From Meconema thalassinum (lineage: Eukaryota > Arthropoda > Insecta > Orthoptera > Tettigoniidae): DNA of 64,000 nucleotides. This document shows positions 1 to 11,000 of this stretch, in pieces. The DNA is taken from contig OX336389.2 in the NCBI GenBank assembly GCA_946902985.2, positions 1,079,901,788 through 1,079,965,787 of the forward strand. Reading direction: 5' to 3'. The notes under the pieces are model-generated. The model made no database searches, was not told the origin of the DNA, and saw nothing but the letters and a program-made list of their open reading frames with translations. Numbering within the stretch: position 1 is the stretch's first letter; each line of letters begins with the position of its first letter. The position numbers were made by a program, and so were the translations under genes.

Positions 1-74
1 ATGTAAGTGTGCCTGGTGACAGACTGTTTTAGTGGTAGTATTTTGTTGTTGGTGGAACGTACGTATTCTTTCGG

Positions 75-311
75 AAGAGAAGAGATAGGTTGGTAGGACA
101 CATACTAAGACACCCAGCAATAGCAATCTTAGTTATGGCAGGAAGGGTCGAGGACAAGAACTGTAGGGGTAGACCAAGGTTAGAATATGTTAAACAGATA
201 GCCTCAGATGTAGGGTGTGGTAGCTATGTAGAGATGAAACGTTTAGCTCAGGACAGGGAGGCATGGAGGGCAGCATCAAACCAGCCAAAGGACTGAAGAC
301 TCAAACAACAA
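75..311 (+). mobile_element. 5'-truncated RTE-type LINE copy (3' end only)
   Basis: This segment matches the last 240 bp of the longer LINE at 581-3303, including the terminal CTCAAACAACAAC tail. A reading frame of 68 codons (90-296) encodes the extreme C terminus of the LINE polyprotein, with GRPRLEYVK and DREAWRAASNQ blocks. The left junction near 75 is abrupt, as expected for 5'-truncated target-primed reverse transcription. Unlike the longer copy it keeps a sense codon where that one has a TAG, so neither copy derives from the other by simple duplication. No TSD was identified. Confidence 0.8.
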
Positions 312-572
312 CGTTAGTAGAATGTTGGTAATTAATTGTTAGTAGAAGGTTAGTATTTTTGTTATTAAAATTGCTCTATTACTTTCTTCTGAAAGGGAGT
401 AACAGCCTTTCAGAATAAATCAATTCTTTACATGCCTTATAGACGATTATGATATTGATAACATTAGCCAACTAATGGCTACACTGCGTTCTGCTGCACG
501 GCTGAAAGCAATGGAAAACTTCAGCCGTAATGCTATTCCCGAGGATATGCACCTCTCCATTCATAATTACAT

Positions 573-1460
573 GTGATGATGGCCTCCTACGTTTTAAAAT
601 TCCAATCCGGAGGTAAACTAGTCGCTCGATCGGATCTCCGGGTGGGGACTACTCGAGAGGAATATTATCAGCAATATAGTGAAGGGATTATTGTAGCAAA
701 AATAAACACAAACCCTACGTGCACCACAGTGGTACAAGTCTATATGCCTACCAGTCAAGCTGATGATGAGGATGTTGAAAAGGTTTACGAAGAAATATAC
801 GAAATTCTGAGGTATATCAAGGGTCATGAAAATGTTATAGTAATGCGAGATTGGAATGCTGTGGTAGGAAAAGGGAGAGAAGGGAAGATAGTAGGAGATT
901 TCGGATTAGGTGAAAGGAATGATCGAGGAAGCAGGCTGATGGAATTCTTCACCGAGCATGAGTTGGTCATAGCTAACACCTTATTCAATAACCATAATGG
1001 AAGAATATACACATGGATGAGACCAGGAGATACAGGGCGTTACCAAATCGATTTCATTATGGTCAAGCAGAGGTTTCGAAACCAGATTTTGGATTGTAAA
1101 ACATATCCTGGTGCTGACATAAACTCTGACCACAATCTGGTTGTAATGAAATGCAGATTAAAGTTGAAGAAACTGAAGAAAAGTCAAAAGCCAAAAAGGT
1201 GGGCAATAGACAGACTGAATGTAAAGGATGTAAATGAAAGATTCAAGAAGAGTATAAAGGATGGACTAATGAAAAACCCCAAACAAACTTCAATTGCAGA
1301 CGAATGGGCACTTTTGAAGAATGAAATAACAAAATCCGCAGAAGAAAACATTGGTAGGAAAGAAAGAATAGGTAAGAAACCGTGGATCACTCAGGATATA
1401 CTAGAATTGTTGGATGAAAGGCGGAAACACAAGAATGTAAGAGATGAAAAGGGGAAATAA
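573..1460 (+). pseudogene. LINE endonuclease domain (C-terminal part) and linker
   Basis: Open frame of 295 codons. Residues 1-30 are leader-derived and not protein-like. From about residue 30 it matches the second half of an exonuclease-endonuclease-phosphatase fold: a VYMPTSQADDED block, a WNAVVGKG block where the usual GDWN is RDWN (Gly to Arg), RYQIDFIMV, and the terminal catalytic SDHN. The N-terminal metal-binding Glu is absent because of the upstream deletion, so it cannot nick DNA. It ends at a TAA in the same frame as the reverse transcriptase ORF, separated by only 30 bp, so one ancestral polyprotein was split by a point mutation. Confidence 0.8.
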
Positions 1461-3303
1461 GAATACAGACGTCTGAGAAATGAGGTCAACATGAAGTGCA
1501 AGGAAGCGAAAGAAGAATGGTTGAAAGAGAAATGTGCAGGTATAGAAAATTGTCTGAAATTAGGGAAAGTAGACACAGCTTATCGAAGGATTAAGAATAC
1601 ATTTGGGGAAAAGAAGACTAAGTGCTGTAATATTAAGGACACAAATGGAAAGCCTCTAGCAGATAGGGAAGAAAAGGTTGAGAGATGGAAAGCTTACATA
1701 GAGAGTTTGTATAAGGGAAAGGAGATTGAGAATCATGTAATGGAAAAGGAGGAGGAAAGTGATGAGGATGCGGAGGGAGATTTAATATTGAGATCGGAAT
1801 TTGATAGAGCTTTGGAAGACTTAAGCAGGAACAAAGCACCAGGCATAGATGATATACCGATTGAGTTGCTAAGCTGCAAAGGAGATGAAGGTCTGATCAG
1901 GTTATTTCACTTGGTGTGTAGGATTTATGAGACAGGTGAGGTACCCCCTGATTTCAAAAAGAATGTAATCATCTCTATACCAAAGAAAGTGGGAGCTGAT
2001 AGATGTGAAGATTACCGTACAATCAGCTTGATTACTCATGCTTCAAAGATCCTGTCTAGAATAATTTACAAGAGGATTGAAATCCAGATCGAAAGGGAGT
2101 TGGGTGAAGACCAGTTTGGTTTCAGGAGAAATGTAGGAACAAGGGAAGCTGTACTAAGTCTTAGGCTGATTTTGGAAGGTAGAATAAGGAAGGATAAGAG
2201 AACGTTCATGGCACTTTTAGACTTAGAAAAGGCTTTTGATAACGTTGATTGGACTAAATTGTTTGACATTTTGAAATCTATTGGAATAAAGTACAGGGAT
2301 AGGAGGGTGATCTACAATCTATACAGAAACCAGACAGCAGTCATTCGAGCTGAAGGACATGAGAGAGAAGCTGATATTCAGAAAGGTGTTAGGCAAGGCT
2401 GCAACTTGTCACTCATACTTTTCAATCTTTACATTGAACAAGCAATGAAGGAAATTAGAGAAAAAATTGAAGTGGGAGTGAAGATTCAAGGAGAAATAAT
2501 TTCAACTCTGAGATTTGCTGATGACATCGTCATCTTGGCCGACAAGCCTGAGGATTTGAATGAGTTTTTGAATGGTATGGACTCCGTCTTACGGAAAGAA
2601 TACATGATGAAAATTAATAATTGTAAAACAAAAATACTAGAATGCAGCCGAAATAAATCAGAAACCTCTATGGACATCAAATTGGCAGGTGAAAAGCTGA
2701 AGGAAGTAGGAGACTTCTTTTACTTAGGAAGCAAAATAACCTGTGATGGACGAAGCAAAGAGGATATAAAAAGTAGGTATGCTCAGGCAAGGAAAGCATT
2801 TCTACAAAAAAGGAATCTGTTGACATCGAATATAGATTTAGGTATTAGGAAGTCATTTTTGAAAGCCTTTGTCTGGAGCGTGGCGCTCTATGGAAGTGAA
2901 ACTTGGACTATTGGAGCAGCAGAAAAGAGGAGAATTGAAGCATTTGAAATGTGGTGTTACAGGAGAATGATGAAGATCAGATGGGTCGATAGGGTTACAA
3001 ACGAAGAGGTATTAAGACGAGTGGGAGAGGAGAGATGTTTCTGGTGACTGCTAATGAAGAGAAGAGATAGGTTAGTAGGACACATACTAAGACACCCAGG
3101 AATAGCAAGCTTAGTTATGGAAGGAAGGGTCGAGGACGAGAACTGTAGGGGTAGACCAAGGTTAGAATATGTTAAAAAGATTGCCTCGGATGTAGGGTGT
3201 GGTAGCTATGTATAGATGAAACGATTATCTCAGGACAGGGAGGCATGGAGAGCTGCATCAAACCAGTCAAAAGACTGAAGACTCAAACAACAACAACAAC
3301 AAC
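581..3303 (+). mobile_element. RTE-type non-LTR retrotransposon, internally deleted
   Basis: A LINE with an AP endonuclease followed by a reverse transcriptase and a 3' (CAA)n tail. The order and wording of the domains resemble the RTE/BovB group, often annotated as craniofacial development protein 2-like. The first 80 bp (581-660) is GC-rich and looks like the element's 5' untranslated leader; it then jumps directly into the middle of the endonuclease at about 661, so the N-terminal half of the endonuclease is missing. Three in-frame stops (TAA 1458-1460, TGA 3045-3047, TAG 3213-3215) show the copy is dead. The tail is a trinucleotide repeat, not poly(A), as is usual in this clade. Confidence 0.85.
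1491..3278 (+). pseudogene. LINE reverse transcriptase, with stops
   Basis: An open stretch of 518 codons (1491-3047) carries a full reverse transcriptase: KAPGIDDIP near residue 113, LDLEKAFDNVDW around residue 244, and the catalytic FADD box at 2514-2525 (about residue 342). Its C-terminal part has the ALYGSETW and AFEMWCYRRMM blocks typical of the clade. After a TGA at 3045-3047 the same frame goes on through the conserved C-terminal tail, a TAG at 3213, and the natural end at 3278. The tail is almost identical to the truncated copy at 90-296. No other ORF is needed to explain the region. Confidence 0.88.
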
Positions 3304-3866
3304 ACCTATTGTAAATACTTTCACCCATACATTTAGACATAGATTTAATAGCCTAACAGTAATGGATCTGATGATGATCGCTTGACGGTCAAAGCTGGTC
3401 ATCCAAGTGTATTTATTAATCTCTTGTAATTTTTTTCAGGATTAGGGATTAACCCATCACAATTGGGTACAATCGTGTTGACCGACTGAAAAACATCAAA
3501 TTTCGATTACTAAAGCAACACTGAAAATGGCTTCAAACACCATAATTGTTTATTTTTAACAACGGAAGAGTAAGAGAATACAAGACAGTGTTGCCATACA
3601 CCAGTGGCAGAATTAACCCCTGTGGCTAAAGTCCCCTTCCATGCTGCACAAAAAGAAAATTTAACACGATTAAAACAAAGTTGAGTTACTTTTCAAATCT
3701 CTGTGCAGAACTTATGGCTATAAGTGTGTTTTACAAGAAAGTGTTGTTCCCTATTGACATATCATTACCATTATCATCACTGACAAAATCATTCCATCTT
3801 ACACAGATTTTAACTTACACTAAAATAAAATGCAACTCCTTCAATGTTACTTGTTCAAACACTTAC
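3304..3866. other. Intergenic/intronic spacer with one repeat fragment
   Basis: No coding signal. At about 3448-3560, on the minus strand, there is a copy of a dispersed repeat recognised by GGTCAACACG and CAGTGTTGCT blocks; other copies lie near 7030, 20340, 21250 and 25800. Confidence 0.5.
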
Positions 3867-4025
3867 ATTTGCTGTACGGATTATATCAGCAATAGTAACT
3901 CTGAAGGCATAATCAAATGAATGAAACCACTCCACCATTTCAGTCGCCGATTGAAACACTATGGCCATGGCTTTTAATTCCTTCTCCCCACTCGTAAGAT
4001 TTTTACTGCTTTTGAAGTCAAAATT
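3867..4025 (-). CDS. Host membrane-protein gene, exon 4 of those visible
   Basis: A 159-bp internal exon (53 codons, phase 0 at both ends). On the minus strand it follows a strong acceptor, TTTATTTTTCAG, and ends at AAAT|GTAAGT, a consensus donor. It encodes a soluble, mixed-charge segment with SGEKELKAMA and MVEWFHSFDYAF blocks and no membrane helix. It joins in phase to exon 3 (ends at 8903, phase 0) across a 4.9-kb intron. The next exon would lie before the window start or remains unseen. I do not recognise the protein. Correct phase and splice sites on both sides, with coding-like composition, make a chance ORF unlikely. Confidence 0.65.
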
Positions 4026-4411
4026 CTGAAAAATAAACAATAAAACTTAACAAAGCAGAAATGTTTACTTTTGGAGTTTATCGTTGTCATCAGGTCCATC
4101 TAATACCAGCTTGTGTGAGATATAGTAATGGCTTGTATCACTATAGTTCCTGTATAGATATGACTACTTACCATTCGTATTTAGATTCTGAGGAAGCTAC
4201 CGTGTGTTTGAGGAAGGTAGCTCGCCGAACATTTGCCTAGAGTTGGAATGAAAACACATGAAAGGCCATTTCAGGAATAGCCTATTCGATGGTAGCTTTT
4301 AATTCTGTCATACTGCTCGAAGATACTTGTCTGTTAAAAATAACGTCTCTCTACATTGCTTTCTTGGGGAGAGCACTACAAATTAGTTCAATACTGATCA
4401 CTTTCGTGATA

Positions 4412-4729
4412 CCGACAGCAGTAGCTACGCTGGCTATAGCGCAGCGTTAGGTCATGGGGCCAAGCTTTCAGCTGACTCGGTAGACGCGTGGGTTCGAGTC
4501 CCACCGTCAGCCATCCTTGAAATGGTTTTCAGTAGTTTAACATTTTCAACACCACGCAAATGCTGGGACGGTATCTTCTGACAGGACACGGCCACTTCGC
4601 TCCACATCCTTGCCCAGTTACATTCATCTTCATCCATTCCATCTCACATCCTGATGTGCAGGTCGCCCACGGGCGTCGACTAGAAAGACCTGCACTCGGC
4701 CTCTCAGGAGGTCACACGACAAAAAAAAA
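4412..4729 (+). mobile_element. tRNA-derived SINE (family E) with poly(A) tail
   Basis: Perfect 12-bp TSD ACTTTCGTGATA at 4400-4411 and 4730-4741. It holds a box-B-like GGGTTCGAGTCCC near 4492, and ends in A10. Its 3' body (around GTGCAGGTCGCCCACGGGC) is shared with the minus-strand SINE at 32238-32495, which has a different tRNA-like head. It lies in the intron between host exons 3 and 4. Confidence 0.85.
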
Positions 4730-4741
4730 ACTTTCGTGATA

Positions 4742-7350
4742 TTTCACGTATCTCTAGATTTTTCCTTCAGGTTTCGTTTACCTATTTTACTGTCAAATAT
4801 TTCGTATCCACATAAGACCACCAAAGAGGGTTGATTATATTCACATTTATAAAATTCATATCATCAACCATTATAAGAATGTGTAATAGCTTTGTCATGT
4901 GCATATTTTTAAGACTCTACCTTAGCATGTTGCAGAGTTCCTCTCTGTGTCAGCAACGTGTTCTTACTGATTGCCAAGATGCCTCCCGTACTTTCACCTT
5001 GTCATGAGTGTCATCATTGACTGTTTCCTATTGCGACCAATTGCCACCTTCCATTCCAGGTGCGTGGTCTATCGTTGTCGATGGTTCCATGGCCCTATAT
5101 AAGTATGTTATTGTCACACCTCTACTGCACATATTCAGCATCCAGACGGCATTCAGACGCATTCCGGCCGCACAAACTGCTCACTTGGACAAATCTGCAC
5201 AATCTACAAAATCTTTGGACACGGTATACTACAATCTTACGGCGGCATTGCTGCGCCACACCTCTTCGCTTATTGCATACACACTTTGGCCACACCCTCT
5301 AAAGACTTCAGGTACAGTCTGCTGGACTGCTTGCAATCATCTCTCGCTCCTTGCTTGGGTACCTCAGAACACCACGCAGACTTCCGTCGCTGTCCTAAGA
5401 GGACTCATACGTCATCACCTTGCCACCTGGAGTGTCATTCCACACTCATCACGAAATTCTGGTAGAAGTATCACTGCGTAACGAAGTCTGAAACTTCTTT
5501 TGGGTAACCTACCCAGTACAGCGCGGCCAACTCCAATGAGGCCACTGCCGCCTCACTTCACTGTAACCACTTTCAAGATGGTTGGACTTCTGTGACACCG
5601 CTTACCTCTGTGGAAGTTATTTTAGATAGATTTTATCGTCTAAACTAGCTGGAACAGTTTTATTGAGCTGGCTCATTTAGCTACGTGCCATTTTAATAAT
5701 GGCTCTCCTGTGCTTCAGGATCTAAAGAAAGATAAGTTAGTATAATTTGATTAATATTTTGAAGACAATATCCTTCATAAACATTTCAAAGGACTCTATT
5801 TCTGCAATTATTCAGTGATAAATAAATCAGAGTTCAACCCCTTGTTAGTTAAACTCATTTTTCTTGTTATCATTTTTAAAATGGCTTCCGCTATTAGACC
5901 CCACCAAGTTGTTAACGTACAATCTATTAATTTCTGTTTCAAGTACTTGTGTACAGTCTTTTGGCCACTATTGTGCAAACTGAATTATTCATGTTATGAC
6001 TTGTACTCAAACAACTTTAAATATTGTTAAAATTTGGTTCTCAGGTGGTAATCCTTACACCACTCCGCACTTGCTATTCAATCTCACCGCCTCATTCAAC
6101 TTCCCATCCTTTCATCCAATCATTCGCTCATTTCATTCCTGTTCTCTCTTATGGAGTTCTTCTCACCAACTTCTCCAAATAGTGTTACTTTTCTATAGTT
6201 TTCAAACAATACTGGTTGAAACAATCGTAAGGCAATGCACAAGGTTTAGCAGCAAAACCGTTTTGAGTCATCGGATGGCTTACATCATGATCTACCGCGA
6301 TCATAGCCACGCCCACTACTTCCCCTCATACACAAACAAAAAATATTCCCTTAAATATGACGTCCCATTAGTAAACTTAGACATTTGGGGCCTTATTTAT
6401 TCATACCGTTTACTATAACGTGAAAGATTGTGAATTCCACTGTTCGGCGAGCCAAAGATTGAATCCTGGGGTTGACAACGGTCATATTAATTCAGCATTG
6501 CGCCAACATCGCTAGTCTCTAACGGAAATAGGCTTACGTATGCAGTAAAATGAGCACAATCTTTAAATATTGCAACTGCGATAGGTAGGCCAACATACAG
6601 TACATAGTAGATGGGCATAAGTTGATATCAGTGCTGTGAGTGATGAAGAGGAGTGGTTGTATAACGTGTGCCTGTTAAAAAAGAACTATGAAACAGAAGC
6701 ATTATAATTCAAGTTCATAGACACTGTAATAAACATAAACATACTAAATTGAAAATTTCTTTAAGGAAAGGGATCATCTACGAAAAATTAACAAATTCAG
6801 GGACTCAAGAGTATACGGGCCCAACCCAGCCAGTGATCAGCTCAATATAATTCCTATAACACTGCCAGCTTGCAGCTTAGAACTCGGAGATTCACCCAGC
6901 CCATTAATACAGGACGATATTTGATTTGACTGCTTAATTGCACAATATAGCCTACTTGGCGCAGCGGGAAATACCAAACTTCGCTCATAATTTTAACAAC
7001 ACCGTAAAACTTCACATCATCTTAGGGCTTCCCGTTTTTACACTTCTACTGAACTGTCAGTTGTAACTCTTCATTCGGTCAACACCAATTTGTCCAATGA
7101 CAGGGCGGGATATTATGTAGGATAATATAATTATTAAGTAAATAACACTCCTGGAAAAAAATGCGTGTACAGTATTAGTTATGATCACAAACATAATGGG
7201 GCAGTTCTAGAATTACGTGTTTCAACCTTCAAGAGTGTTTTAATTATCTCTTTAAGTGCCTGTTTTTCAATCGTTGGGCAGAGTTCGGATTGGCGTACTC
7301 TCACCATATACGACATATTGCGTATTTCAATAAATAGGCAGCGCTGCCAA
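4742..7350. other. Intronic stretch without recognised genes
   Basis: An open frame of 157 codons at 5008-5481 has no recognisable domain and lies in C-rich sequence. A TATATAAG box (5096) and an AATAAA (5821) lie about 725 bp apart, in a block starting TGTCATGAG near 5000, so a degraded solo LTR is possible; no TSD was found. 7030-7290 is a plus copy of the dispersed repeat listed at 20340. Nothing else was recognised. Confidence 0.35.
7030..7290 (+). repeat. Dispersed repeat with hammerhead-like motif, copy 2
   Basis: It aligns by eye to 20340-20890: shared blocks are TTCGGTCAACACCAATTTG, CCAATGACAGGGCGGGA, AAATAACACTCCTGGAAAAA and ACCTTCAAGAG. Other copies are at 3448-3560 (-), 21230-21380 (-) and 25800-25900 (+). 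No coding capacity. Confidence 0.6.
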
Positions 7351-7362
7351 TGGAATAAATGA

Positions 7363-7588
7363 GTCTGGCTGCGTGGCTCAGGGGTAACGTTCTCGCTTGC
7401 TGGGCCCAAGGTTGCAGGTTCGAAACCTGGCGCAGTCAGCTGGCATTTGAGGGTGCGCAAATGCGAGGGAGCCGTGTCAGTACATTTACTGGCACGTTAA
7501 AGATCCCCTTCGGGTCAAAATTCCGGCACACCGGCGTCTCTAAAAGCCAGTGTAGTTAAAAGGGACGTAAAACCAATAACATTATTAT
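7363..7588 (+). mobile_element. tRNA-derived SINE (family B), 226 bp
   Basis: TSD TGGAATAAATGA at 7351-7362 and 7589-7600. A-box-like TGGCTCAGGGGT and B-box GGTTCGAAACC lie in the first 75 bp, followed by a short body with ACTGGCACGTTAAAGATCCC and a tail of AT-rich ATT repeats. Family members: 26451-26671 (-), 22818-22955 plus 23990-24053, and 10735-10847 (partial). Confidence 0.9.
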
Positions 7589-7600
7589 TGGAATAAATGA

Positions 7601-8902
7601 AGTGGGCAATTGGGTCATATTCACTCGGTGCTATTTGTGCTCGATAAATATTAAACCTTTGGAGTAGTGATACTCGTAATTCGTATTTGATTGTTGTTTT
7701 CCTCCTACCTGTTGTGAACATTTTATGATTTGTATTCTCATTGTTTTGAACCTTTATTTCATGACTTGTTTTCGTTTATCGAAAAGTTCTGTGTTGGCTG
7801 CGCTAGAATTATCAGCTTCAGCACATACGCAGTGGACGATATGTATATATACTTAATGGTAATAGAATATCAGAAATTAAAAAGTTTTCTTATACTACAC
7901 AGCTTGGACATTCTTATATAATTGTGACGAATGTGAATTTACGATCCGTTTTCATGTTATTTAATACTATGATAAATGTATAGAATTAATTGGAGGTAGG
8001 CTATTCTCACTCTTGTTGTAACAAATGTCACACTGGGAAGAGGAGAGATGATACAATGTTCATCAAAACACTTATAGCCTATTTATAGACAACTAGAAAT
8101 GAAGACGAATACAATCAGATTCCTCATATCCTGCCGCATATTGTAATACAAATGAGATAAATCGTAATTTAATGTGGAATTTGTTAATATGAGTCATATT
8201 GATATCATACATATTGTTTAAATCGTAACGCTATCGCCATGGCCCTAACGACCACGTAATGTCTCACCACAAGATGGCAACTTATTTTCACGTACCGGTA
8301 ACTAATATTGTGGAAGTTATATTTTTAGCTCCATAATCATTTTTCTTTTTTCGATACTTTTCCTGCGTGGAATTGAGCTCTAAATTTCATCTGATTACTT
8401 GTAGTAAATGCTATAGTTGATATAATTGATATAAATGTATATGTATATTATGTTGATAACTTCATTACCACAATGCGGGTTAATATCGGAATAGCCATTG
8501 TGCGGGAACATAATAGTGCTATTGCCGACTAGTTGCTATGTTTCATAGTGAAGTACAGTATATCATTTAACTACCGATTCGAAGACTGAGCTCATGTAGT
8601 TTGTGTTTCAATCAGTTGACACCAGAGTTCGCATGACAAGGCAGTCAACGTTCACCTGCCAGAAATCAATTCTGACCAATCATATATCCCTTAAGTTACT
8701 GTTGCCGTTCCGACTTTGCATTGAAAAACATGTTTCGAATGCCGTAGTTATAGGCAAAGTTATTCCAGAAATAGATGCCCATCATTTTTATCCAGAGTTT
8801 GATAAACATACCCTAATTCGAATCACTTGACATTGATTAAGAACATATCCTCTTGTAAGTTATTTCACAGATTTTGAACTGATATTAATAATGTTGACTC
8901 AC
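7601..8902. other. Intron 3 sequence, nothing recognised
   Basis: AT-rich, with no ORF of interest, no tRNA-like boxes and no clear repeat. It is the donor-proximal part of the intron after exon 3 of the host gene. Confidence 0.4.
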
Positions 8903-9261
8903 CTTCAAGGGCATATTTTGAAATGGCCGTTGATTTCCATGGGTAGTATCCGTGGGCTGATATTCATGCATGGCATTATGTAAAGCTGTCGATACACTCA
9001 TATCTTGATTGGTTGTCCTAAAATTTGTTTCATATGTCGATGAATCAGTGTAGTACCTTCTAGTGTCTTGTGCTGACGGAATCATACTAAGCGTACTGGA
9101 TTCATTGCCAGGTTTTGATGTGCTATCCAGTAACATTAGATGATAAGATTTCCTGGATTTGGGAAAAGTATCACCTTTGAATATATTTTTGTGGAGATGT
9201 CCCAATGTATGCTCCTCGTGTAATAGGTGGGACTCTACTCCACAAATGTAGTCGACAAGTA
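8903..9261 (-). CDS. Host membrane-protein gene, exon 3 of those visible
   Basis: A 359-bp exon (2 nt + 119 codons). It follows a pyrimidine-rich acceptor, TATGTCTCTCTTTCAG, and ends with TTGAAG|GTGAGTC, a near-perfect donor. It starts inside a hydrophobic run (VLVDYICGV) that completes the membrane helix begun in exon 2, then has a His-rich juxtamembrane part (EEHTLGHLHKN) and a long Ser/Thr/Tyr-rich region typical of a disordered cytoplasmic tail. The first two bases complete the codon left open by exon 2 (G|TA). It ends in phase 0, matching exon 4. Function unrecognised; a single-pass receptor or adhesion-like protein is a guess from composition only. Confidence 0.7.
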
Positions 9262-9404
9262 CTGAAAGAGAGACATAAGGACGTCTTAGGTTCGAGATGT
9301 GTCTGGTTGAATGATACCAGTATTGTTAATGTACATTTCATAACATGCAACGGGATGAGAAGGATATGCCTGAGAAACTTATACATCAAGGTATGACGGG
9401 GCTT

Positions 9405-9545
9405 GAACCCCTCCTAGATCGGCAGGCGTAGCTCAGGTTCAGAGGTAGAGAATAAGTAATTGACAAATGCGCATGCTTGTAGTTCGAGTTCAGTCATAGG
9501 CAGGAAGCACATGGGTGTGCGTATTATCTTCAATCGCACAATCAT
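9405..9545 (+). repeat. Possible degraded tRNA-like SINE head
   Basis: GGCGTAGCTCAGGTTCAGAGG resembles an A-box region and GTAGTTCGAGTTCAG a B-box, but the spacing is odd and no TSD was found. Confidence 0.3.
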
Positions 9546-9658
9546 TTCATTTTAAAGCATGTTCATTATTTGCCATATGATGAATTAAAATACAATTCTC
9601 AACCCAGATATGGTGATCTTAATGTATACAGTAAAATCCCTGTCTTTCTGTCAGTTTG

Positions 9659-10259
9659 TTGGGAATTGGTGCGTAAAGGGCCTCACCAACCTTAATGCAA
9701 TTTTTAGTATATCGTGGCTACGGAGGGATTTATAGTTCAATGCGTGCCGTAAAAATGATCACTAATTTAGATATTGGGGTACACCAGACATTCCGTTGTC
9801 ATGGCAATAGAAATTGGTTGTTCAGGCTTTTATATTACCCGCAATAGGCTGTGAATTTCTCTGTTGTTACACTTCTTTGAAACCAACCATCCTGGAAAGG
9901 AAACTGCTTTTGATGGCTTTACTCAAGGGTAGGGAACGAGGTTGGTTTTTTAAATGCCACTGCAAACAAAATGTTGTTGAGCCGTACTTGTACATGATAA
10001 ATAATCGGGGCATGGGACCTTTGTGAGGGAGTGTTGCTTCCACTATTTGCAAGGCCGGCAAAGAACAGATAAATAACTTGACGTTATATTTAATGACCTT
10101 TCTAAGGCTGTAAATGTCACATACCTGGGAGAACAATAGCCTATAATTATAACTCAGCGATTTTATACTAATATATTTGGGGATAAAACGTAGCCTAGAC
10201 CTGGTCTTCCCTAAAAATTGCATTAAGGTTGGTGAGGCCCTTTACGCACCAATTCCCAA
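9659..10259. mobile_element. Non-autonomous TIR element (MITE-like), 49-bp perfect TIRs
   Basis: TIRs at 9659-9707 and 10211-10259 are perfect inverted copies over 49 bp, starting TTGGGAATTGGTGCGTAAAG. The 503-bp interior has no transposase. No convincing TSD was found next to the TIRs; TCTTTCTG occurs in inverted orientation just outside both ends, so the true ends may lie slightly further out. Superfamily not assigned. Confidence 0.75.
9965..10115 (+). repeat. Inverted-repeat arm (partner at 10850-11000)
   Basis: About 150 bp, with blocks ATCGGGGCATGGGACCTTTG, GAGGGAGTGTTGC and CTAAGGC, recurs in inverted orientation at 10850-11000 with roughly 80 percent identity by eye. This copy lies inside the 9659-10259 element while its partner lies outside, so it is not simply the TIR. 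Confidence 0.65.
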
Positions 10260-10734
10260 TCCAGAAAGAATGCTGAGTTTTAATTCATTGACCGTGAAAG
10301 CCAATATACCATCTTTCTCGAAGCCTTCATAGGGAAGTGAAAGGCAGCTTGAGCATTTAGCTCTCGCAGTAAAGAAGTAAAGGTGCGCTTCACAAGAAGG
10401 GAGGTAGCGCGCAGTTCGCTACTCCTTTGGGGGTCCAGGTATGGACACCAAGAGCCCACTGATGAGCCTATCTTAGTGAGGCGAAACCCCGCACAAGGCA
10501 CGCCATAATCTAAGAAAAATTGCTGTTTTAATTCCTTGGCCGTGAAAGCCAATATACCAATATAATTATACCTTACACAAATGTTATAGTAGTCTAATTT
10601 TCGTGGTATGGTCAACAGTTTTAGCGTCTAGATCAGCCTTTCACAGGCAGGAGCGATGGGCTCCGGGATTGCATATAGCTTTGGGGGTGGAGCAAATGCC
10701 TATGATAGACAAGTGACGACTACGCGGCGTATTT

Positions 10735-10847
10735 TACAGTAGATTTACTGGCACGTTGATGTTTCTCTTCAGGGTAGAATTCCGGAACCCCTTAATTTCT
10801 AAAGTCGCAGTCGTCGACGAAAGGGACGTTAAACCCATAAAACTGCT
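10735..10847 (+). mobile_element. Truncated family B SINE
   Basis: It carries only the 3' half of the family: TAGATTTACTGGCACGTT, ATTCCGGAACCCC and AAAGGGACGTTAAACCCATAA. No tRNA-like head. Confidence 0.6.
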
Positions 10848-10849
10848 GA

Positions 10850-11000
10850 AGGTTGCCTTAGATAGGTCATTAGAAATAACGTCAGGCAAGTTATCTATTT
10901 TATTTGTCGGTCTTGCAAGTAGCGAATGCAACACTCCCTCACTAAGGTCCCATGTCCCGATTATTTCTCATGTACAAGAACAGCTCGACAACATTTTGAT
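10850..11000 (-). repeat. Inverted-repeat arm (partner at 9965-10115)
   Basis: The minus-strand copy of the repeat described at 9965-10115; the TGTACATGA and ATCGGGACATGGGACC blocks are conserved. It directly abuts the truncated SINE on its left. Confidence 0.65.

Noticed and set aside
5008..5481. 157-codon plus-strand ORF as a gene
   Set aside because: Low-information Ser/Thr/Leu composition, no domain and no splice support, and a TATA box lies within it; more likely non-coding or an LTR remnant.
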